Below, one piece after another: positions 33,192 through 41,306 of a stretch of 64,000 nucleotides of DNA. Position 1 is the first letter of the stretch. Each line of letters starts with the position of its first letter. The notes under the pieces are model-generated. The model saw only the letters and a program-made list of their open reading frames with translations, searched no databases and was not told the DNA's origin. This stretch comes from Lachnospiraceae bacterium (lineage in GTDB: Bacteria > Bacillota > Clostridia > Lachnospirales > Lachnospiraceae). Made by a program: the position numbers and the translations under genes. The stretch is taken from the NCBI GenBank assembly GCA_030825115.1, contig JAPJQL010000004.1:1-64000 (forward strand). The letters run 5' to 3'.

Positions 33192-33881
33192 ATGAGTGAA
33201 TTATATATGATGGTAACTGTGACAAACCGCAGCCGTGCCGAAAAATTTCTTTCCTTTTACAGGGAAAAGCAGCTTGCAGTCATGTTGGTGACTCTGGGCG
33301 CGGGAACGGCCGGCAGCGAGATGCTCGATTATTTTGGACTGGAGATATCGGAAAAGGCGGTTATTTTTTCTTTTGTAACGGACGACACCTGGAAACATGT
33401 CAAAAAAGGGCTGGAACGCCGGATGCAGATCGATATCCCGGACCGGGGGATCGCATTTACCGTCCCGCTGAGCAGCATCGCCGGAAAACGGGAATTGATG
33501 TTCTTAACAGAAAACCAGAAATTTGAAAAAGGGGAGGAAACCAGTTTGAAGGATACCACTTATGAACTGCTGATCATGATCACCAACCAGGGATATACAA
33601 ACCTGGTCATGGATGCCGCCAGAAGCGCGGGGGCGGCGGGCGGCACCGTGATCCATGCCAAGGGAACGGGAATGGAGCGCGCCGAACAGTTTTTGGGGGT
33701 GTCCCTCGCCTCGGAGAAAGAGGTCATCATGATCGTGGCAAAAAAGAAACAGAAAAATGATATTATGAAAGCTGTCATGAGGGATGCCGGGATGGAGTCC
33801 AGGGCAAAGACCATTCTATTCTCCCTGCCCGTTACCAGTACTGCGGGACTGCGGCTGCTGGAGGATGACTCGGCACAATAA
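33192..33881 (+). CDS. Tandem P-II-like regulatory protein
   Basis: The 229-residue protein is built of two P-II/GlnB-like ferredoxin-fold repeats: residues about 3-105 (LYMMVTVTNRSRAEKFLSFY and FTVPLSSIAGKR) and 118-222 (YELLIMITNQGYTNLVMDAA and LFSLPVTSTAGLR). GTVIHAKGTG resembles the nucleotide-binding loop of the family. The uridylylation Tyr of classic GlnB T-loops is not evident. Tight linkage to the DUF1538 membrane protein parallels GlnK-AmtB and suggests direct gating of that transporter. The ribosome site is AGGAGGAAAT. Confidence 0.85.
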   Translation: MSELYMMVTVTNRSRAEKFLSFYREKQLAVMLVTLGAGTAGSEMLDYFGLEISEKAVIFSFVTDDTWKHVKKGLERRMQIDIPDRGIAFTVPLSSIAGKRELMFLTENQKFEKGEETSLKDTTYELLIMITNQGYTNLVMDAARSAGAAGGTVIHAKGTGMERAEQFLGVSLASEKEVIMIVAKKKQKNDIMKAVMRDAGMESRAKTILFSLPVTSTAGLRLLEDDSAQ

Positions 33882-33914
33882 GATTACCGCCGCAGTGCGG
33901 TCTTTGCAGAGCGT

Positions 33915-33966
33915 GTTATTTTACAGGGCGTGATCCGGTTTTGCCGTACACGCCCTGTAAAATAAC
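33915..33966 (+). terminator. Strong hairpin terminator after the P-II-like gene
   Basis: GTTATTTTACAGGGCGTG pairs perfectly over 18 bp with CACGCCCTGTAAAATAAC around a 16-base loop. It lies between convergent transcription units. Confidence 0.8.
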
Positions 33967-33996
33967 AAAAGCCCTCGAGAGAACTTCTCGAAGGCC
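33967..33996 (-). terminator. Rho-independent terminator after rpmF
   Basis: On the minus strand GGCCTTCGAGA and TCTCGAGGGCT pair (one bulge), followed by TTTTGTTATTTT. It lies about 40 bases past the rpmF stop. Confidence 0.75.
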
Positions 33997-34034
33997 ATGT
34001 TTGCCAGCTTTTTTGCTGCTTACAATGTTTAAAA

Positions 34035-34217
34035 TTAATCTTCAACACTGACGATTTCTTTTTTGTTATAAGAGCCACAAGCCTTACATACTCTGTGAGG
34101 CATCATAAGTGCGCCGCACTTGCTGCATTTTACTAAGTTCATAGCGCTCATTTTCCAGTTAGCTCTACGCTTATCTCTTCTTCCTTTGGAAGACTTATTC
34201 TTTGGGCAGATAGACAT
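34035..34217 (-). CDS. rpmF: 50S ribosomal protein L32
   Basis: The 60-residue protein has the L32 start (CPKNKSSKGRRDKRRANW) and a four-Cys zinc site (CSKCGALMMPHRVCKAC). It lies 3 bases after the yceD stop, the standard bacterial arrangement. The start follows TAAGGAGGTG. Confidence 0.98.
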   Translation of the reverse strand: MSICPKNKSSKGRRDKRRANWKMSAMNLVKCSKCGALMMPHRVCKACGSYNKKEIVSVED

Positions 34218-34220
34218 GGT

Positions 34221-34748
34221 TTACACCTCCTTAAATTGTTGAAATAAATCCTGGATTACTGACATTCTCGGATCAGGCGAACTTTGGTCACAGGAACAGC
34301 TCCCGTGATTGAGATTCGCACCACATCTATTGCAAATCCCTTGGCAGTCTTCGCTGCACAATACCTTCATAGGCAAGTTCAGCAATAGTTCGTTACTGAG
34401 TAACTGGTCCACATCCAGATTGTAACCGCTTATATAGGGCTGTTCATCGAGACCTTCCAATCTGTCTTCTTCCGTCTGGTTCATATCCAGCTCCTGGTCA
34501 ATGTCCAGTTCAAATGGGCATATGACCGGTTCCAGGCATCTGCCGCAGGGAATGCTAAGCGTCAGCTTCGCCTTTCCTTCCATAAACAGCTTCCTCTCCC
34601 CCAGGTTGCGGATACGCAGTTCCACCGGTTCCTTTGAGACAAGCTCGTAAACACCATCTGGTGCTTCAAACTCTTTCATCTCTATATCCAGTTTGTAAGT
34701 TTTCTCTTTGCCATCTCTGGAAAACAGCTCCGATAAGTTAATTAGCAT
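34221..34748 (-). CDS. yceD: YceD/DUF177 family protein, large ribosomal RNA accumulation protein
   Basis: The 175-residue cytoplasmic protein has the family's CGRC and CGANLNHGSC Cys motifs (IPCGRCLEPVICPFELDID, CNRCGANLNHGSCSC). In Escherichia coli and chloroplasts, members affect 23S rRNA processing or accumulation. It is co-transcribed with rpmF from a consensus promoter. The start follows AGGAGATTAAT. Confidence 0.93.
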   Translation of the reverse strand: MLINLSELFSRDGKEKTYKLDIEMKEFEAPDGVYELVSKEPVELRIRNLGERKLFMEGKAKLTLSIPCGRCLEPVICPFELDIDQELDMNQTEEDRLEGLDEQPYISGYNLDVDQLLSNELLLNLPMKVLCSEDCQGICNRCGANLNHGSCSCDQSSPDPRMSVIQDLFQQFKEV

Positions 34749-34775
34749 ATTAATCTCCTAATACGCACCTTCCCT

Positions 34776-34804
34776 ATTATACATAGGCGCGCTCTTTTTG
34801 TCAA
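34776..34804 (-). promoter_or_regulatory. Consensus promoter of yceD-rpmF
   Basis: On the minus strand a perfect TTGACA (34804-34799), a 17-base spacer and a perfect TATAAT (34781-34776), about 28 bases upstream of the yceD start. Confidence 0.9.
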
Positions 34805-34879
34805 TAAAATATTTTCCATTTTTCAACGGTTCCTATATCATTTTATTGCCTTTTCTCCTTTTTTTCAAGTCTTTTCTCC

Positions 34880-34908
34880 TTTACGAACCGGAAAGTTCCT
34901 TATATAAT
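34880..34908 (+). promoter_or_regulatory. tmcAL promoter
   Basis: TTTACG (34880-34885), a 17-base spacer and a perfect TATAAT (34903-34908), 46 bases before the start codon. Confidence 0.75.
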
Positions 34909-34953
34909 AAATGAAGCAGTTGCGAAACACACTCGGAAGGATAACAGACTACC

Positions 34954-36231
34954 ATGAAAACAGCCGGAATCATAGCAGAATACAACCCGTTCCACAATGG
35001 ACACCGTTACCAGATTGAAGAGCTCCGCGCCCGGACAGGGGCGGACCATATCGTCATCGCCATGAGCGGGGATTTTGTCCAGCGGGGCGAACCGGCCATC
35101 TATGATAAATATACCCGCACCCGCATGGCTTTATCCGCAGGCGCCGACCTGGTGCTGGAACTGCCATCCGTGTTTGCCACCAGCAGCGCAGAGGATTTTG
35201 CCGCCTGCGGGGTGGCGCTTCTTGACCGGATCGGGGCGGTTGACATCCTCTGTTTTGGAAGCGAGTGCGGGGATATCTCCGCCTTAAAGATGATTGCCCA
35301 GCTGCTGGTCCGGGAGCCGGGAGCTTTTTCAGATTCGTTAAGGGTACAGCTAAGGGCCGGGAATTCTTTCCCAAAAGCAAGGGAATACGCCGTCAGGGAA
35401 TGGCTGGCACAAAACAGAGGCGGCGACGGCTCTGAAAAAGGAGGAACTGTCCCGCCGCAGACCCTTCTCTCCTCCCCGAACAACATCCTTGGCATTGAAT
35501 ACATGAAGGCGCTCCAAAAAAGAGACAGCCGCATCCAGCCTTATACCATAAAACGCCGCGGAAAAGGATATCACGATACGAACCTTGCACCGGATTGGCA
35601 TGGGAACAATCAGAAGATGGATTTTGCCTCCGCTTCTGCCATCCGGAAGGCAATCTGTGAAGGCGAGCCGGAGCTGGCCAGCTCACAGATGCCGGTACTG
35701 CCGGATGAGGCGGCCACTCCTGTCTTTTTAGACGATTTATCGCCCCTTTTAAACTACCGGCTGCTGGAGCTGTGCCGGACCGGTCAGGACCTGACCGCAT
35801 TTTCCGACGTCTCCCCCGAGCTGGCAGACCGGATTGAAAACCAGCTCCTGCAGTTTTCCTCATTTACGGAGCGGATACGGCTTTTAAAGACAAAACAGTA
35901 CACCTACACCCGAATCAGCCGTGCATTGACCCATATCCTTCTCGGGATCACAACCTCGATGACAGAAAGCGGCAGAGCCTGTGACTACGCCCCCTATGCC
36001 CGGATTCTCGGCTTCAACCGGAGCGCCGCGCCGCTTTTGACGCGGCTGAAAGAAAAAAGCGGGATTCCGCTGATCACCAAGACTGCCAATGCCGCCGGTA
36101 TCCTGCCCACAGATGTGCTGGAGCTGTTCCGGCAGGACATATACTGCTCTCACGTCTACCAGACCATCGTGCGGCAAAAGAGCGGCATCCTGTCCCCCAA
36201 CGAATACACCCATCCGATTGTTATTTTATAA
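34954..36231 (+). CDS. tmcAL: tRNA(Met) cytidine acetate ligase
   Basis: Forms N4-acetylcytidine at the wobble base of elongator tRNA-Met from acetate and ATP. The 425-residue protein begins MKTAGIIAEYNPFHNGHRYQ, which includes the nucleotidyltransferase HxGH motif (HNGH). SGDFVQRGEPAIYDKYTRT follows, then SSPNNILGIEYMKAL near the middle. Use of acetate fits the acetogenic neighbourhood, although the link is only contextual. It lies divergently from yceD. There is no strong ribosome site; GGAAGGATAA precedes the start. Confidence 0.93.
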   Translation: MKTAGIIAEYNPFHNGHRYQIEELRARTGADHIVIAMSGDFVQRGEPAIYDKYTRTRMALSAGADLVLELPSVFATSSAEDFAACGVALLDRIGAVDILCFGSECGDISALKMIAQLLVREPGAFSDSLRVQLRAGNSFPKAREYAVREWLAQNRGGDGSEKGGTVPPQTLLSSPNNILGIEYMKALQKRDSRIQPYTIKRRGKGYHDTNLAPDWHGNNQKMDFASASAIRKAICEGEPELASSQMPVLPDEAATPVFLDDLSPLLNYRLLELCRTGQDLTAFSDVSPELADRIENQLLQFSSFTERIRLLKTKQYTYTRISRALTHILLGITTSMTESGRACDYAPYARILGFNRSAAPLLTRLKEKSGIPLITKTANAAGILPTDVLELFRQDIYCSHVYQTIVRQKSGILSPNEYTHPIVIL

Positions 36232-36234
36232 AAA

Positions 36235-36284
36235 CACAAAGGCCAGACGCCGGGATGTCTCATCCGCAGTGTCTGGCCTTTGTG
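36235..36284 (+). terminator. Bidirectional terminator between tmcAL and the methyltransferase gene
   Basis: CACAAAGGCCAGAC pairs perfectly with GTCTGGCCTTTGTG around a 22-base loop; A-rich and T-containing flanks lie on the two sides. It separates two convergent genes. Confidence 0.75.
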
Positions 36285-36286
36285 CC

Positions 36287-37465
36287 TTACTGGTCGCAAT
36301 CTTTCATCAACAGCCGGTATAACGTCGGCTCTACATGGAGAAATTCCAGGATTTCCCGAATCTCTTCCTCATTCTTTTTTGGCTTTCCTTCGTATACCGC
36401 ACGAATCAGGATATTCTTCGGCGTGTGCTCCATGTCGATAAATTCCAGTATCTGTGTCCGGTAACCCCGGTTTTCCAGGATCTGCGCCCGCAGGGCGTCG
36501 GTATAGAGCGCCGCCATCCTCTCTTTGATCAGCCCGTACTGGAACACCGGCTTCATCAGGTCATTTTCCATCTGCTTATTGTATTCATGCTGACAGCACG
36601 GCACGGACAATATCACCCCGGCGCCCCAGCGGACCGCCTTCTCCAGTGCATAATCTGTCGCCGTATCACATGCATGGAGCGTCACCACCATATCCACATG
36701 GTCCACGCCGTCGTAGGATGCGATATCGCCGTGGTAGAACTTGAGTCCGTCAAAACCGTACCGCACCGCGAGCGTATTGCAGCGGTTGATGACATCCTGT
36801 TTCAAATCCAGCCCTATGATACGGACCGGGTATTCTTTCAGCACATGCAGATAATAATACATCGCAAATGTAAGATAAGACTTCCCACAGCCAAAGTCGA
36901 TGATGACCGTCTCGCGGGACTTGTCAAGCTTTGGCAGGACATCTTCAATAAATTCCAGAAACCGGTTGATCTGGCGGAACTTGTCGTAGCGGGAACGCAC
37001 CACCTTTCCCTCCGCCGTCATAACACCCAGGTCCTCAAGGAACGGAACCGGCCTTCCTTCTTCAAGGACATAGCGTTTCTTCCTGTTATGTTCCAGGCGG
37101 GACATGGCAGGAACCATCTTTGTCAAAGATGCGCTAACAGTCCGTTTTACCTTAACCGTCGCCTGTCCTTTTTTGCTCACCAGCACCGTCGCATTGCCAA
37201 GTTCTGACAACACCTCCGCCTGCCTAAACTGCCCTGCAAGCTGCGCTTTTATATACTCCTGTATCCCGGCATCCGACAAATTTTTGTGGAATGCCTGTTT
37301 TTTCGTAAACTCTTCCGCCTGATAGATCAGCTCTCCCTTCAGCACCATCGGCCTGATCTTGACTTTCAATATCCCGTCCTTATCTGCCGGATTGCTGAGG
37401 ATGATCTGCAGCAGTTGTTCATTGATAAAAGAATCAAGCATTGATTCCAGTGTCTCTTTTCCCAT
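36287..37465 (-). CDS. SAM-dependent methyltransferase with N-terminal extension
   Basis: The 392-residue protein has a class I methyltransferase domain in its C-terminal half: motif I IIDFGCGKSYLTFAMYYYL, acidic GLDLKQ at the end of strand 2, and a VTLHACDTATDYAL segment followed by SVPCCQHEYNKQ. The SVPCC and LHACD motifs suggest a family acting on RNA or glutathione-like substrates, but I cannot name the substrate. The N-terminal 170 residues are a separate beta-rich domain. The start at 37465 has GGAG 7 bases upstream; an in-frame ATG at 37477 is the alternative. Confidence 0.8.
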   Translation of the reverse strand: MGKETLESMLDSFINEQLLQIILSNPADKDGILKVKIRPMVLKGELIYQAEEFTKKQAFHKNLSDAGIQEYIKAQLAGQFRQAEVLSELGNATVLVSKKGQATVKVKRTVSASLTKMVPAMSRLEHNRKKRYVLEEGRPVPFLEDLGVMTAEGKVVRSRYDKFRQINRFLEFIEDVLPKLDKSRETVIIDFGCGKSYLTFAMYYYLHVLKEYPVRIIGLDLKQDVINRCNTLAVRYGFDGLKFYHGDIASYDGVDHVDMVVTLHACDTATDYALEKAVRWGAGVILSVPCCQHEYNKQMENDLMKPVFQYGLIKERMAALYTDALRAQILENRGYRTQILEFIDMEHTPKNILIRAVYEGKPKKNEEEIREILEFLHVEPTLYRLLMKDCDQ

Positions 37466-37551
37466 ATGGTTCTCCATCCTGTTTCATCAATACCCCCATT
37501 ATATCATATCTGCCCCGCGGTATCAAATAGTTACGAAAAAGAGACACGGCA

Positions 37552-37890
37552 TCACAGCGGATAGATATTCAAACGCTTTATCTTTCCCTCCTCATTTACC
37601 TCTGTCAAAAAGACGGATACCGGCACCACATGGTCATGATATGTAATAAAATACCACACGACCCGCTCTCCCATATACCGGATTCCATGAATCGGGAACG
37701 GACCTCCGTTGATTCCGAACTTGTGATGGAACATCATCTCGACCGCCATCTTTCCTTCCAGATGAATCGTATCCATTCCCGCCTTGATCACGGAAGAATC
37801 GTGCAGCACGCCATAATCGTCAAACAAATCAGCCAGTGCAACGCTGTCTCCGCGCTGCATACAATCCACAAACTGCTCTAATATCTTCAT
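37552..37890 (-). CDS. NTF2-like (SnoaL/ketosteroid isomerase fold) protein
   Basis: The 112-residue single-domain protein has the cone-shaped NTF2 fold pattern: a helical start (MKILEQFVDCMQRGDSVALA), then DLFDDYGVLHDSS, and a beta-sheet end (PVSVFLTEVNEEGKIKRLNI). Fold members include steroid delta-isomerase and the bile-acid dehydratase BaiE; no catalytic residues can be assigned. It lies 22 bases after an SDR gene resembling a 3-alpha-hydroxysteroid dehydrogenase, suggesting action on the same substrate. The start follows AAGGAGGGTGAACTC. Confidence 0.7.
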   Translation of the reverse strand: MKILEQFVDCMQRGDSVALADLFDDYGVLHDSSVIKAGMDTIHLEGKMAVEMMFHHKFGINGGPFPIHGIRYMGERVVWYFITYHDHVVPVSVFLTEVNEEGKIKRLNIYPL

Positions 37891-37912
37891 GAGTTCACCC
37901 TCCTTACTCAGC

Positions 37913-38686
37913 CTATATCTGCTCGGACCGAAGCAGCGCATCAATGCCGCCGTCGATGAACAGGATAACACCATTGATCCCGCTTGCCAGCGGAGACGCC
38001 AGGAACACGATGCCGTTGGCAATCTCTTCGGCATCCAAAAATTCTTTTCTCCCATATCTGGTCGGAATCGGAATCAGCAGCGCCGCCTCCATCTGTGCCT
38101 CTGTCATGCCCTGCGTCATCGGGGTTGTCGTGTTCCCCGGAGCCACGGCATTGATTCGCAGCCCGTCGACCGCCCAGGAGGGGGAAACCCTTCTCACCCA
38201 GCGGGCCAGCGCATGTTTGGAAGAGCTGTAGCAGGACGGTCCCTGCGCCCTTGTAAATGACTTTGCGACCTCTCTCGTCCGCTCTTCGTCCATAACATTC
38301 GTCAGCATATCCACGATATCCATCCGCACGGTCATATTGGTGATGGAATTGGACGAGGTGATCACACAGTTTCCGCCCTTCTTCTTAAGCAAGGGACGAA
38401 GTCCCTCCGCCATCTGGACACTGGCGTAAAAATTCAGTGAAAAAATCACCTCGGGAGGCGCCACAGGACCGACTCCCGCATTGCAGATCAATACGTCAAT
38501 CCCGTCGGGATACCGCTCAAAAACTGCATCGATTGCGCCTTTTCGACCCTCTTTTGTCGACAGGTCCGCCAGATAATCACCGCCCTTGTAGTCAATGTTA
38601 AACACCTCATGCCCCTGTTCCAGCAGCTTCGCCTTTGCCGCCGCACCGATTCCGGTCGTTCCGCCGGTAATTACATAGATTGCCAC
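37913..38686 (-). CDS. Short-chain dehydrogenase, 3-alpha-hydroxysteroid dehydrogenase/carbonyl reductase-like
   Basis: The 257-residue classical SDR has the nucleotide motif TGGTTGIG at residues 7-14, an acidic residue after strand 2 (FNIDYKGG), which favours NAD(H), NAG in LICNAGVG, catalytic Ser in ITSSNS and Tyr-x3-Lys in YSSSKHA. Segment order, an insert before the catalytic Tyr and the C-terminus DGGIDALLR strongly recall the Comamonas 3-alpha-hydroxysteroid dehydrogenase. A steroid or bile acid substrate is therefore plausible but unproven. The start is GTG (38686), with GTGAGGG upstream. It is transcribed with the NTF2-like gene. Confidence 0.82.
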   Translation of the reverse strand: MAIYVITGGTTGIGAAAKAKLLEQGHEVFNIDYKGGDYLADLSTKEGRKGAIDAVFERYPDGIDVLICNAGVGPVAPPEVIFSLNFYASVQMAEGLRPLLKKKGGNCVITSSNSITNMTVRMDIVDMLTNVMDEERTREVAKSFTRAQGPSCYSSSKHALARWVRRVSPSWAVDGLRINAVAPGNTTTPMTQGMTEAQMEAALLIPIPTRYGRKEFLDAEEIANGIVFLASPLASGINGVILFIDGGIDALLRSEQI

Positions 38687-38737
38687 GATAGAACCCTCAC
38701 TTTCTTCCTATAGTTTGAAATGTTGGAAATTATTTTA

Positions 38738-38771
38738 TAATTATGCTATCACCGTCATAATTAATTGTCAA
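38738..38771 (-). promoter_or_regulatory. SDR promoter with palindromic operator
   Basis: On the minus strand a perfect TTGACA (38771-38766), a 17-base spacer and TAGCAT (38748-38743). A perfect inverted repeat TAATTATG-N10-CATAATTA (38738-38763) covers the spacer and -10, the usual place for a dimeric repressor. No regulator gene is adjacent. Confidence 0.6.
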
Positions 38772-38868
38772 TTTAATTATATTTTTCACAATGTAATTAA
38801 AAATATAACAATTTCTTTTGACCTAAATATTTTTATGATAATTATTTGACGATTTGTATCGTGATTAA

Positions 38869-39540
38869 GGGAATTGGCGGATGTTACGCGCAGACAGGGC
38901 AGGAACAGCGGGAGGCGGACTGAGCAGGGGACCATACCTCTCCAGTGGCAACATCTAAAAAACCGGATTTGGGCTGAAAACATCAGGGAAACAGGCTAAA
39001 CTCGCGCAAAATACGTGCGCTCAGACAAAGCCTTTATTCCCTGATAACGCCCAACTCCGGCTTCTAAGATGTTGCGTACTTTCGAGCTAAATGTCCCCTG
39101 CTCAGTCCGCCTCCCGCTGTTCCTGCCCTGTCTGCGCTGTGTATTGGCGGCCGCAGAATAATAACGTTTCCTTGGGAAACCATGAGACTACATTCCGGCT
39201 ATCAGTAATCACAAATCACAGAAACTCAGTAGCTCAGTAGCTCCCGCATCATACCTACCAAAGCGGACTCGTTGTTTCATGGTTGCCGATACACAGCCCG
39301 GATGGGACGGTGGGGACAGTGGGAAGTTTGTGACTTGTGAAGGGTCTTAGCAGGACTTTGTATTTCGGAGTGACCGTTGCGAAGAACTGCTGTCACTGTC
39401 TGAGCCAAAGGCGAGTTTGACAGTAGTTCTTTGCGCTTTTAGGGCACGGAGGAATACTTAGCCCTGCTTAGACCCGTAACCCGGAGCAGACTTCCCGCTG
39501 TACTCACCGTCCCTTCCGGGCGTACCCTCGCCAATCCCCC
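38869..39540. other. Large non-coding element built of nested inverted repeats
   Basis: About 670 bases with no credible gene fold into a multi-branched structure. The outer arms are 38869-38889 and 39520-39540 (ATTGGCG and TACGC blocks matching). Branch one is a perfect 45-bp inverted repeat (38888-38932 with 39093-39137) whose 160-base interior is itself self-complementary (GCAACATCT/AGATGTTGC; ATCAGGGAA/TTCCCTGAT). Branch two pairs 39296-39326 with 39491-39521 (27 of 31), and inside it GGGTCTTAGCAGG with CCTGCTTAGACCC, then 39379-39395 with 39418-39436. It may be a large structured RNA or a non-autonomous mobile element; strand cannot be set. Bases 38772-38868 are AT-rich with nothing else visible. 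Confidence 0.75.
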
Positions 39541-39543
39541 CAG

Positions 39544-39574
39544 AAAAAAAGGAACCACCTTCTCAGGCAGTCCC
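39544..39574 (-). terminator. Rho-independent terminator after the DUF711 gene
   Basis: On the minus strand GGGACTGCC pairs with GGTGGTTCC through G-C, A-U and G-U pairs around a 6-base loop, followed by seven T. It lies 11 bases past the DUF711 stop. Confidence 0.85.
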
Positions 39575-39584
39575 TTCCAATATT

Positions 39585-40949
39585 TTAATTCTTAAAGCTA
39601 TGGATCGGAGCCGGAATCCGTCCGCCTCTGGTCACGAATTTCTCACAGGAATACGGGTTCACAGGCATCACAGGGGCATAGCCCAAAAGACCGCCAAACT
39701 CCACCGTATCGCCCACCGTCTTGCCGATCACAGGGATCAGGCGGACCGCCGTGGTCTTCTGGTTGATCATGCCGATCGCCGCCTCATCCGCGATAATACC
39801 TGCAATCGTAGTCGCAGGCGTGTCTCCCGGAACCGCGATCATATCAAGGCCCACCGAGCAGACGCAGGTCATGGCTTCCAGCTTCTCCAGCGTCAGCGCG
39901 CCCAGAGAAACCGCATCAATCATCCCCTGGTCTTCGCTGACCGGGATAAATGCGCCGCTCAAACCGCCCACGTAGGAGGAGGCCATGACGCCGCCCTTCT
40001 TCACCTGGTCGTTCAGCATGGCAAGGGCAGCCGTCGTACCGGGCGCGCCCACGCGCTCCAGACCGATCTCCTCCAGGATCTCAGCCACGCTGTCGCCGAT
40101 CGCCGGAGTCGGGGCGAGGGACAGATCGATGATGCCAAACGGTACTCCAAGGCGTTTGGAGGCTTCCTGTGCCACAAGCTGGCCTACGCGGGTAATCTTA
40201 AATGCCGTTCTCTTGATCGTCTCGCAGAGCACCTCAAAGTTCTCTCCCCGCGCCTTTTCCAGAGCTACTTTTACAACGCCGGGACCACTGACGCCGACGT
40301 TGATGATCGCGTCTGCCTCGGTCACGCCGTGGAACGCCCCCGCCATGAACGGGTTGTCATCCGGCGCATTGCAGAATACGACCAGCTTAGCACAGCCAAG
40401 GGAATCATTCTCCCTGGTCGCCTCGGCCGTCTCAAGCACGATCTCGCCCATCAGACGCACTGCGTCCATGTTCAGGCCGGTCTTTGTCGAACCCACATTG
40501 ACGGAGCTGCACACGCGTTCGGTGCAGGCAAGCGCCTGTGGGATGGAACGGATCAGGTTCTCCTCCGCCGGTGTCATGCCTTTGCAGACCAGCGCGGAAT
40601 ACCCGCCGATAAAGTTTACACCCACCGTCTTGGCGGCACGGTCCAGAGTCTGTGCGATCGTCACAAAATCCTCCGGCTTTTTGCAGGCGCAGCCGCCTAC
40701 CAGTGCAATCGGAGTCACGGAGATCCGCTTGTTGACGATCGGAACTCCGAAGTCTTTTGCTATCGCCTCTCCGGTAGAAACCAGATCTTTGGCATATGTG
40801 GTAATCTTGTTGTAGATCTTTTCATTCAGCCTGGTCAAGTCATTATCGCAGCAGTCCAACAGGCTGATGCCCATAGTGATGGTACGGACATCCAGCTTTT
40901 CATGTTCAATCATGTTGTTGGTCTCGATTACTTCAAACATATTTAACAT
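39585..40949 (-). CDS. DUF711/UPF0210 family protein (PFL-like)
   Basis: The 454-residue conserved cytoplasmic protein is of the UPF0210 family. Landmarks are TITMGISLLDCCDND at the start, GGYSALVCKGMTPAEENLI, and VNVGVSGPGVVKVAL-type glycine-rich segments (INVGVSGPGVVKVA), ending RGGRIPAPIHSFKN. The fold is related to radical-enzyme barrels, but no glycyl radical motif is present and the function is unknown. It lies 51 bases after an ACT-domain gene; the ACT-DUF711 pairing is common in Firmicutes. The start follows AAGGGTGG, with a second ATG three codons in. Confidence 0.92.
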   Translation of the reverse strand: MLNMFEVIETNNMIEHEKLDVRTITMGISLLDCCDNDLTRLNEKIYNKITTYAKDLVSTGEAIAKDFGVPIVNKRISVTPIALVGGCACKKPEDFVTIAQTLDRAAKTVGVNFIGGYSALVCKGMTPAEENLIRSIPQALACTERVCSSVNVGSTKTGLNMDAVRLMGEIVLETAEATRENDSLGCAKLVVFCNAPDDNPFMAGAFHGVTEADAIINVGVSGPGVVKVALEKARGENFEVLCETIKRTAFKITRVGQLVAQEASKRLGVPFGIIDLSLAPTPAIGDSVAEILEEIGLERVGAPGTTAALAMLNDQVKKGGVMASSYVGGLSGAFIPVSEDQGMIDAVSLGALTLEKLEAMTCVCSVGLDMIAVPGDTPATTIAGIIADEAAIGMINQKTTAVRLIPVIGKTVGDTVEFGGLLGYAPVMPVNPYSCEKFVTRGGRIPAPIHSFKN

Positions 40950-40999
40950 ATTGAATTTCCACCCTTTTCATGTTGTAGTCAGTAGACCCCCGTCCGGAA

Positions 41000-41272
41000 T
41001 TAAATCCTGTGCATCTTGGTAAAGATTTCTTCTCTCTGGCACTTGATGCTGACGCCAATCTCCTCGCCCAGCTTATCCAGGTCGCCCGAAATATTTTCAA
41101 ACGCCGAATTTGCCTTGTCCATATCGACGATCATCATCATGTTGAAATATCCCTGGACGATGGTCTGGGAGATGTCGAGGATATTGACCCCCTTTTCTGC
41201 CAGATAGCTGCATACTTTTGCGATGATTCCTACAGTGTCCTGTCCTACTACGGTAATGATAACTTTATTCAT
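41000..41272 (-). CDS. ACT-domain protein, UPF0237 family
   Basis: The 90-residue protein is a single ACT domain (MNKVIITVVGQDTVGIIAKV, then VNILDISQTIVQGYFNMMMI). ACT domains bind amino acids or similar ligands; the ligand here is unknown. ATG 41272 gives the usual family start and has GGAGAG upstream; an ATG four codons earlier (41284) is possible. It lies directly upstream of the DUF711 gene. Confidence 0.92.
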   Translation of the reverse strand: MNKVIITVVGQDTVGIIAKVCSYLAEKGVNILDISQTIVQGYFNMMMIVDMDKANSAFENISGDLDKLGEEIGVSIKCQREEIFTKMHRI

Positions 41273-41306
41273 GGTTCTCTCCATCCGCCTTTCTTCTTTT
41301 TCATAC

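Noticed and set aside
38888..39137. CRISPR or insertion-sequence interpretation of the 45-bp inverted repeat
   Set aside because: There are no regularly spaced direct repeats, no transposase frame and no clear target-site duplication at the outer ends.
39205..39245. Short direct repeat CAGTAGCTCAGTAGCTC as a binding-site array
   Set aside because: Only two partial 8-base units are present and no third copy lies nearby.
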